NCBI RefSeq assembly: GCF_019703515.2
Contig: NC_059373.1
Span: 11,195,281-11,259,280 of the forward strand
Origin: Myxocyprinus asiaticus
Taxonomy: Eukaryota > Chordata > Actinopteri > Cypriniformes > Catostomidae
Direction: 5' to 3'
Length of the DNA: 64,000 nt
In this document: positions 1 through 10,200 of the stretch, piece after piece
Layout: each line of letters opens with the position of its first letter
Numbering within the stretch: position 1 is the first letter of the stretch
Notes under the pieces: model-generated
Told to the model about the DNA's origin: nothing
What the model saw: the letters and a program-made list of their open reading frames with translations, nothing else
Databases searched by the model: none
Translations under genes and position numbers: made by a program

Positions 1-776
1 TGAATCTTTGTGTTTTAGTAGTGTCTAAATTCTGTGCTTCTATGTTAGCTTCTTTTGCACTGTAAAACAAGTCGTAAAGTGTGTTCATAATTGTCGCTAC
101 ATTTTTGAATGGGTGTTTGTATGTTTAGAAGTGCGTGCTGTGGATCTCCACTGTTGATTGTGCACCATGTCGCACACGTTGTGCGTTAAATTACTTGACA
201 TTTCTGCTTTGTATCTGTGCACATAAGAAGACAACCGTATGATCTTTTCTCTCCTCTGTCCTCTTTCTGGGCCGCTGGCTTTGGAATTTACGTGAATTCT
301 GCCTCTTAATGGAGTAGATCCTCTTGTGTGTGCATATTTGAGTCAGTCACGCTTATGAGCACCGGGCTCCTTCTAAACATGATAAAAATCTGTGCAGATA
401 CAGTTGAAGTAAACATAAATGTAGGTATATACAAAAGCATATACATTTAAAAAAGTATAAAGAATTTTCTTTCAGCATTCACTTCTTGTAAAGTTATGCA
501 TTGGGCATTGTTTTTACTCTTTGATACCCAAAAAGTTTGTTTATAGCACATAGTCGTGCACATCTCTTTGTTTCCTGTTAGCACGAATGTCTGTAAATAG
601 GACTTACCTTTTTTTTTTAATTTTTAAATTTCACAACTTTTCAAAAAGTGGTCTCATGGCAAGCACAAGCTGTTGAAACGTAAACTATATAATCATCTCT
701 CATCTTGAGCATTGTGTGAATGCGTCTCTAATAGTTTGACAAATTGTAATCAATGAGAACATGGCCTTGAGGTTAT
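1..776. other. grb10 upstream intron sequence
   Basis: AT-rich sequence with no exon I can recognise. It should be intron, because the first visible exon starts inside the RA domain. Confidence 0.5.
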
Positions 777-1051
777 TTTAAAGGGATAGTTCTCTAAAAA
801 TGAAAATTTGTCATCCTGACCCTTCTTTCTTCTGTGGCACATAAAAGATGTTTAGCCAAACATAAGTCTCCGTCACCATTTACTTGCATTGTATCTTTTT
901 TTCCATGCAATGAATGGTGACTGAGGTTGTCATTCTGCCAAATATCTCTCTTTGTTTTGCATGGCAGAAAGTAAGTCATATGGGTTTGGAATGACATGAA
1001 GGTGAGTAGATAATGACAGAATTTTCATTTTTGGGTGAGCTGCATCTTTAA
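777..1051. mobile_element. Palindromic TTAA-flanked MITE
   Basis: Starts TTTAAAGGGATAGTTC and ends with the decayed complement (TTTTGGGTGAGCTGCATCTTTAA region). The two halves are near-complementary (CACCATTTACTTGCATTG against CAATGAATGGTGACTG). It belongs to the abundant cyprinid foldback family; Angel-like is my best guess. No coding content. Confidence 0.75.
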
Positions 1052-1102
1052 TTGGTCTGTGCATTCCTAATTGACTATTAATATGTTGTGTGTGTTCAAC
1101 AG

Positions 1103-1259
1103 ATTATCAAGGTTTTCAGTGAAGATGGAGTGGGAAAAGTCGTGGAAGTCCCTGCTGATATGACAGCCAGAGATATGTGTCAGTTCCTGGTCTACAAAAG
1201 CCACTGCCTGGACGACAACTGCTGGTCGCTAGTGGAGCATCACTCCTTACTTGGTTTGG
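1103..1259 (+). CDS. grb10: grb10 exon: second part of the RA domain
   Basis: Begins after TTCAACAG with IIKVFSEDG and ends before the donor GTAAGC. It encodes 52 residues of the Ras-associating fold, including the family motif [20 protein letters not shown]. It ends in phase 1, completed by the next exon to a Glu codon. Confidence 0.93.
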
Positions 1260-4200
1260 GTAAGCTAGAATGTGTATATTTTCTTCTGTCTGCGCCCATG
1301 TGTTTGTGTGCATGCAGTACACACCCAGTAGTGGAGGACACGCTGTTCCATTCGGGGACACTAGGTTCCCTGCTCACTGCGTTCCGTCTAACAGGAAATC
1401 ACCTCTCAGCAAGCCCAGACTTACTGTACAGTCTTATACACGCATATTTGTTTTCTTATTAATATTTAAAGGGATAGTACAGCAACAATTTTTTTTTTGA
1501 CATAATTTACTTTCTTTGTTCCAAACATATTGACTTTCTGGAGGTGTTAGGCAGTGTTGGCAACTTTGAAATTAAAAAATTTTTTCTCCTTAGATTGGTA
1601 TCTATCTAATATGTTCCTCTGACTTAATCAAAACCCAGTAGGCAGCTAATATTGAAGATGGCATAACCTGTCTGTTAATTTTACTGTCCATTCTAGTAAT
1701 GTTGTTTGGGGTCAATTTGACCTCAGCAAAAAAGAAATTGTAGAAAAATATATAACAGACCTAAATAAGGAAATTCAATAATGCCCTGCCATACTGTGTA
1801 CTTCAGTCAGAGAATATTATCTTGTGAAAATTAATTGAATTTCTCATGTTTTAGGTCTCTGAATGTTTTCCATCCATTCTCATAAGTTTAGAAAAAGTCA
1901 TGAAGTGTCAATCTGATACTTAAATGTTAAAGGAAAAATTAGGCTAGCATTCTGCCTTACATCTCCTTTTGTGTTCCACAAAAGAAAAAAGCATGCAGGT
2001 TTAGAACAAACATGACATTTTCAACTATCCCTTTAAGTATGTTTATTTTTTTAATTTATTTTTTTATAGGTAATCAACTAAGACCACAAACAGTACATAA
2101 GGGTTAAAAATGTGATCCTTTTGAATAGAAAAATAAGATGGAAAAGAGGAGGAAGAGAGTAAGGGTTGCTAAGAAGGATTTAGTCTCGCTGGCAATCAAC
2201 GAGGACACGTGTGGCTGCCTATTTCTCAGGCAGATTACAGATTAACCTCTGACTAAATCATACTCAACAGATTTAACTCTTCCTGACCTTTAGAAATGTA
2301 GTCATCATTCGCGTAAGGAGTTAAAATGGCTTGTATTGTGGCATCTCTGAGAGTGAGAGCTAACGGCATAATTCAATATTCAAACTGGCACAAGCAACTC
2401 CTAGTTTGAAGCCAACATTGACATTTTGTCATGCCTTTTGCATAGCAAACGTTCCTGAATTGCATGGTGGAGTCACATGGTATGATGTCATAATGTAATA
2501 GGGTGTGGTCTGCTTTAGTGCGTTGACGTATGATTGGCTGCAATCTCAGGGGAGGTTGAGCTTTTTGTGGTGTAGTTGAATGTGTTACCCCAATACTTCT
2601 GGACATATTACACCATCAACATTACAAAAACCTTCTAGAAACATTGCTCTTACATATGCCATTAGCAGAGTGACTCTGCTGACTTTGCTGCCATCAGCCC
2701 TCAGTGCAATCAAGCTAAAAACATGACCTCATCCCTCTGCAATGCCTCTCTCTTTCCCTTAATTTTTCTTTATCTATCTTTCATGCACAGAGTCATGCTC
2801 TCTCTCTCTCTCTCTCTCTCTCGCTCTCGCTCTTTTGCTTTGGAGGAGTGAGTTAGTGCAGGAGGGGTTAGATATACAACAAATCCATTAGATGGCAATG
2901 CAATACTTACATTATACAATTCATTTAGATAATTTTATTAGTATTGGATATTGCACAATGCTGGATGATGAAATATTTCTAACAAGTGTATCTTTTTTTA
3001 TTTTATTAAATAATTCAGATATTTCACACTGTCAATAACACCCTATACAGAATACCTGTATAATTAGGCTGGGGGGATTCTTATAAAAACCTGTAAAGAA
3101 AATGTCCTGGTACTATTTTACCACCTATTTTAGGGCCGTTAAAAACAAATTCTCTGTGGCATTATTTTCTTGACTGTTATGCACATTTGTGTCCCCAATT
3201 CTCAATACCACAATGCAAAGATGGGCTTTATGAAATTCTCATTACCGCAATCACTGTAAATGTACTGGATTGCGTGTTATCTGATTTTCCTTTTTTTCAA
3301 TTTATTTTTTAATTATTATTATTGTAAACCCCTCCCCCCTATAGTTAAATAAATACATTGTTACGGTAATGAGAGTCAAACTTGAAAACAATGTAAATAG
3401 TAAAAATAAAGTATCCAGCTTGTTATAGTAGTTAGAATTGGGGTGTAAATTTGCTTAAGTGTCTCCAAAATTATATTACAACACAAAAAATTGCAATGAT
3501 GCTAAATGTAGGCTTAATCTTCTTTCTTTTATGGTTTGGGGTTAAAATATAACCAGGACAGTTTCTTGACAAGTTTCATATGAGTTCCATAAGACCCATT
3601 CTTTCAATCAAAAACAGCTAGATGGAGCACACCGAAATGAAACAGAATCCAGGAGTCTCTAAACACATTTTTGATAGTTGGGCTGTTTTACTTGACATGC
3701 TGTCTTAGAAATGCTCAAAACACACTAAAAAAAAAGTGTGAAAAACAATGTAACAGCAAGATACATCTGCATGTGTACTGCTATAATGGCAGTGCTTTAA
3801 AAGGGATGAATTTAAAGACAATCTTGCTTTGTCAGCATGCTAATTAATGGACCGGTGCTAAAATAGCAAAGGTAGATGGGTAAAGTTTGTCAAGACAAAG
3901 TTTGATGTTGGCTTGACAAAGCATTGTCTGAAAGCTTAAACTAGTTTGAAGTTTAAAGTTTGATGGTTCTAAAGGCTTTACAGTAAGACAAACAGCCAGC
4001 TTGCTAGCTAGATAAATCTAAATGGATTGATATATAACATGAGTTAGAGCAGTCTGAAGGTCTGTGCCGAGTTTGGTGGACGTAATTTGAAAACTGCAAA
4101 TCCCTTGGTTTAGGGATTTTTTTTTAGGGATTTTTTCTTTTAGGTATTTTGGAAAAGCCCTAACCCATGAAGGTAAAATAACAGTATGTTGGCAACTAGT

Positions 4201-7200
4201 CGATTGCTTGGCAATCTACTTGCTTAATTTTTTATATAAAAGTTATTTTCCTATTTTTGCCATAACTATCGCTTTTGTTTGTTTGTTTTGTTTGTATACA
4301 GAGAGGTGTCTGGAAGATCATGAGCTGGTGGTCCAGGTGCAGGCCTGCATGTCTCCAGAGAGCAAGTTCCTCTTCAGGAAGAACTACGCCAAGTATGAGT
4401 TCTTCAGAAACCCAATGGTGAGTTCCACACTTGTAAGCGTTTCACCAACCACCTTCATTTCCCTCAGGCCACCCATGTCTTTCCTTCTATCAGGACCACC
4501 ACTCCAAGCCTAAATCCTTTGAAATGAAAGTCTGATTATCCTCAAATACCTCACTAAGAACAATTGATTTATGACCTACAAGTTATAAGCCCTTTAAAAA
4601 TTAAAATATCTGTATAAACCGGCAAGTTCCCACATTCCTGTTTTCAATACGCAGGAAGAACCTCATGATTAATCCATTTGCAGTCAATCAGAACAACTTG
4701 TACGTTCCACCTCACAAAGCAAGTAACCTGCTTTTTTTTCTTGTGCGCCAGTACACGACACCTTTTAACTGATGCCATTTTGACAAGTACATTTGAACCT
4801 GTGTCACAAGCGCCTTACAGTGTGAATACTGTGCACCTTTATTTTATCTCGCTTTATAAGCCTTTGACTTTTTGTATGATTGGAAAAAATTATGCAAAAG
4901 CTTAATCTTATTTGAGCCTGTGCTTTAGTATGGTATGTGCAGTTGCATGTATCTGCGTGTGTCAGCCTTTAGGGTGTCTTTGGGCCGGTTAGTCCGAGTC
5001 TTTCTGACAGAGCACTTAACCTGCTCTGGGTAATCTCTGGCTTTGGCAAATGCTTAGTGCAACTCATCCAAATTAGCTTTAGAGGAGGTTCAGCCTGTGT
5101 GTGCGTGAATTTGTACATGCTTCTTATGATTGTGTTCTTGTAGCTTAACTTGTTAAGGTTATTTGTTCAAACTCCAGGAAAGGCAAGTACTGATAAAATG
5201 TATAGCTTACAAGAAAGACCTACCATGAGCTCAGAAGTTATTGGTGATACTGTACAATATGCTTCTGTTGAACACATACACTCACTGAGCACTTTATTAG
5301 GAACAACATGGTCCTAATAAAGCGCCCGACGTGGTCTTCTGCTGTTGTAGCCCATTCACTTCAAGGTTTGACATGTTGTGCATTCTGAGATGTTATTCTG
5401 CTCACTTCATTTGTACAGAGTGATTATCTGAGTTACCATAGCCTTTCTGTCAGCTCGAACCAATCTGGCTATTCTCCGTTGATCTCTCATCAACAAGGCA
5501 TTTCTGCATAACTGCCGCTCACTGGATGTTTTTGGCACCGTTCTGAGTAAACTCTAGAGACTGTCGAGCATGAAAATCCCAGGAGATCAGCAGTTACAGA
5601 AATGCTCAAACCAGCCCGTCTGGAACAAACAATCATGCCACGGTCCAAATCACTGAGATCACATTTTGTCCCATTCTGATGGGTGATGTGAAGATTAACT
5701 GAAACTCCTGACTCATATCTGCATGATTTTATGCATTGCACTGCTGCCACACGATTGGCTGATTAGATAATCGCATGAAAATGTAGGTGTACAAGTGTAC
5801 CTATAAAAGTGCTCGGTGAGTAAGTCGGAGCGATTTCAACGTAAAATTAAAAAAAATAATAATATTTAACTTCCTAAGACCCCTGCGTGACTGCTGTGTG
5901 CAGTTTCCTTTTCGATTTGTAACTAGCAGCACCAATAAATAAGCAAAAAATAAAAATACTAAACATTTAGTTTTCCTAAAAATTTATGTCCATATATGTG
6001 GACAGCAGGACTAAGTTGTGACATTTTAAATAAAGTATAGGGTTTTTTTTCATCAAATTGTTTGTTTCCAGGAGTGTTGGTTGTTCATGTTTTTGAGACG
6101 TTATAGACATTATTGCTGATGTTCTATAAAGCTGAATAAAAAAATTCTTATTCAAAAGTAATGGCCAGCATCATCCAATCACTGCCAGCCATTGCTTTAT
6201 AAAATTCTGAATCTATGAATTGATTATCATTGTCCCATGTCTGCCAAAAATGTTGAGTGGTCCAAACACAGTGGCAGGCCATGCATTTACAGTCTAGGCC
6301 TTCAGTGTGATTCATGCCATTAAGAAAACACAGTTTCACAATGAATAAGACACCCTACACCCTTTGGGCATCATAAATTATGTCACAGCTAACTAGTAAT
6401 ACCAACTGACATTTTAAAAACACGTCCACGCACGAAAGCCAGAACTTGAAACGACACTTAATGCTCAAGTAAGCTTAATTTTAACTGCAGCATGACTGTT
6501 TTGTGAAATGAAAATCTCCCGAACAGACATTCAAAAATCATTATTTTTCATATGAATCTACCAAGGTGGTCTATAATACCTGGAAAAATCTATCTAATAA
6601 TATTTGCGATTTAAATGTTGCTTACAATAAATTTCGTTTCTTCAGGGTACATGGTTATGCTGCGTTGCATTCAAGTTGGATGTGGGATATTCCTACTTGA
6701 TATCTCCGACCATAAATGCATTCTATTCCCTGATATTCGGAACTGCAACGCTTCCGTTAGCTTAGCAGGGGTTTGACTCTCATTAGAGATGTCTCCTAGC
6801 AACCCAGTTGATAAACAGTGCTGCAGCGCTAGCATTTGTGCTTCAGGTGTACGATTATCAAAAGAGATTATAATGTTTTATACACCTGTTTCTGCAGGCG
6901 TTTGTTAAACAAGCTTTAATATCATGTAATGTGGAAACAAACTCATTTATCGATATTACTTAATAAAGTGAATGTTTATCACTTTGTACATCTTCCTGAG
7001 TGTCGACATGTTTGTGTGACATCATGCCCCTGCATCTCAGCGAAATCGGAGTTGAGAATTTCTGCACAAGCCTACAAGTTGTAATTCTGACTTCAAGATG
7101 CATTGCATTGCACTTTTCCAAGTAGGAAGTTGTAAAATCCGACTTTCCAAGTTGAATGGAACGCAGCACTACTTTTCAAAACTTGACCGACGCTGAATTC

Positions 7201-10200
7201 TTAAGCAGCCTAACTTACACTTAGAAAACTCCTGATGTTGCTTTAACAATGCAAAAAGTACTTACCAATTTACTTGAAGTGAAAATCAGTCCTCATTTCC
7301 TGTTTAAAGGAATAGTTCACCCAAAAATGAAAATTTGCTGATAATTTACTCAACCTCAGGCCATCCAAGATGTATGAGTTTCTTTCTTCATCAAAACAGA
7401 ATTTAAGACTTTTAGGATTTCATTTCAGGCCTCCTCCTCTAAACAATGCAAGTGAATGTCCTCTATTTTTTGATGGTCCAAAATGCATATTTAGGGTGCA
7501 TCAAAATAATCCAATTATCCAACAAAGACTGCTGAGGGCATTAAATGTAATACAAATTGCATTCCTCCAAAGTATGAATCGTTAATGGAACCATTTAGGA
7601 ATTGTAATCGTTAAAAGGAACCAGAACTGTAATAGTTAAAATCCTTACATTTCCCATCCCTACCTATCGTAGAAGTCGTTGTAACCATGGAAATGGAAAT
7701 CACTTCAGATGAAAATGTATCTGATTGACCTTGGAGTTGGTTGGTTTGGTTCATGCCTTGAAGCAAATGCCTATGAAGAAAATTAATGAGAAACATACTT
7801 CTAGAATCAAGGGCTGCAGAAAAAGTGGGCGTTCACTATTGCTCTCTATTGGCATATGTCTGAGACACACTGTCTTTTCTGACTGAGCTTTCTTTATCTT
7901 ACTCCTGTAGAACTTCTTTCCAGAGCAGATGGTAGCGTGGTGTCAAGAATCGAATGGCTCTATCCCACAGTCACAGATGTTACAGGTGAGAAAGACACAC
8001 AGCTGAGCGGCAACAGATCTGTGACACAGCAAAATCTGGATTAGCCCACATTATTATCCTGTGCGTCACGCTTGTATGACTCTGTGCGATTGCCAGTGCA
8101 TCTGATGTAAGAATGTGCATCTGAATGGATTTAAATAGCTTTTTTCTGAGTACAAGCTTGCCTTGTGATAATACAGAGGCCGACATATTGAAGCATGGAA
8201 TGCATCCAGATATAAAACTTACTTTCCAGATGGCCGTCTGTTCTTCTCCCCTGTGCAGAATTTCTTGAATTCCAGCAGCTGTCCTGAAATCCAGGGCTTC
8301 CTTTATATGAAAGAGACGGGCCGCAAGTCCTGGAAGAAACTTTACATGTTTTTGCGCCGTTCTGGACTGTACTATTCTACTAAAGGAATTTCAAAGGCAA
8401 GCTAGACTTTATCAAGTCTTTAATGTCTTTTTTTTAAATTATTAACTCACTGTTGCTTATTAACTTTTGACAGTTGCAAATATGTATTACAAAATATTTC
8501 CTGGAAATATGCAATTTTGAGTAGATTTCATGCTCATAATTGATTAAGATAATAGGAAATTCCAGGATTTCTCCTGGATTCTGTTTAAAGCAATTATTCT
8601 TCTGGGCTGTCTGTGGGGGATGTAGGAGCATTTTGATCACGGTTTAATTGCGTCATTTAGGAACCAAGGCATCTGCATTTACTGTCCGACTTGGAGGAAA
8701 GCAATATTTTCACTGTGATGACGGGCAAAAAGATGCACAATGCACCCACCGACTACCCGTTCTGCATTAAGGTGAGAGGAAAGATGGTTGTGATGGCGTT
8801 ACAAATAATGTGATGCTGTTAAAAATAATAGGTGAAATAAATCAGTGAAATACCATAAATAGCATTGCCTCATCAGGTACAGTGCATGCTTGTAGTTATT
8901 AACCTTAGTGCCTTGATTTGACAGTAAATATCTTGCTTGATTGACAGCCCAGTAAGGGCAGCACAGAACTAAAGGAGCTGAAGATGTTGTGTGCTGAAGA
9001 CGAACGGAGCAGAACATGCTGGATGACTGCTTTCAGACTGCTGAAGGTAAACGCACACCACTGCTCATATACTTTTATGCAGTGAACACACACATTGATG
9101 AATAATCTTGGATTCACTCAACGTTGCTTTGAATAAAAGCCAAATGCATTAATGTAAGCAAATGTAAATGCTCCCTTGGGACATCAAGTCTGAATTTTCA
9201 ACATGGAAAAACATGCCCAAACAGAAGTTGATGTAACATTAAATATATACATTTATTTGACAGTTTGTAAGTTTTTTTTTTTATTTTTTTTTATTGAGAA
9301 GCTTTGTAATAAATTATTAAAATACTAAACAGTTTATTCAGGTATTTAGGCCAAACGTTTTTTTGGAGACTTAAAAAATCCAGCATCGAATTCAGTGTGA
9401 AAAACTTTGGAAATATTGTATTGTACTCTCAAAAAAATTTGGTCCGTCCATGTTAACTCACACACACACACTCTCTCTTCTGTCTAGTTCGGTATTCTGC
9501 TTTATCAAAATTACAAGACACCTCACCAGAGAAAGGCCACCATCTCAAACTTCAGCGCACCTGTGGTAAGAAACCGCCTCTTATCAACCTATTCGTGTTT
9601 GTTTTATGCTAATCAGTGCAGATTCTCTAGTGCAGTTGGTGGGTTAAATGTACTGCTTTCACGCTTCTCTGAGCTCACCTTGTATTTTATGCACCCTGTG
9701 TGCTCTTTAGGAACGCTCTTGCCTAGAGGTCAATTAATCTGCAGATAATCTTCTCCTAACAGTATGAACACAGAGTGCTAATGCTAATGAAGCATGCAGC
9801 TATAGAATCCTTTACACCGATTTGCACTGGGAACCTTTATGTAATGCAGGGGAAACTGTGCTAACACAGAGGGTTAAGGATTAATTTTGAAGGTATTACG
9901 GCGTCAGTGTTTTTTAGAGAAGTTAAATAGAAACTTAAAATGTATAACAGTGTACTCCCATTGGTACTGTAATTGTAATGTAGTTTTAGAGGATCATTTA
10001 GGAATTTTTGCTCAGATATTGCGTGAAGGATACTTATAATAAGCATGGTGACCGTGCCATTAATACTGTACTGTTAATATTATTTTAAATATGGTTGTAT
10101 TTAAATAAATTCAAAAGGAGTTATATAACCTTTGTAACGTGCTTTTGTAATGTGCTTTTTTTTTTTTTATGTAATAAAGTCAATGCATTACTTGGAATCT

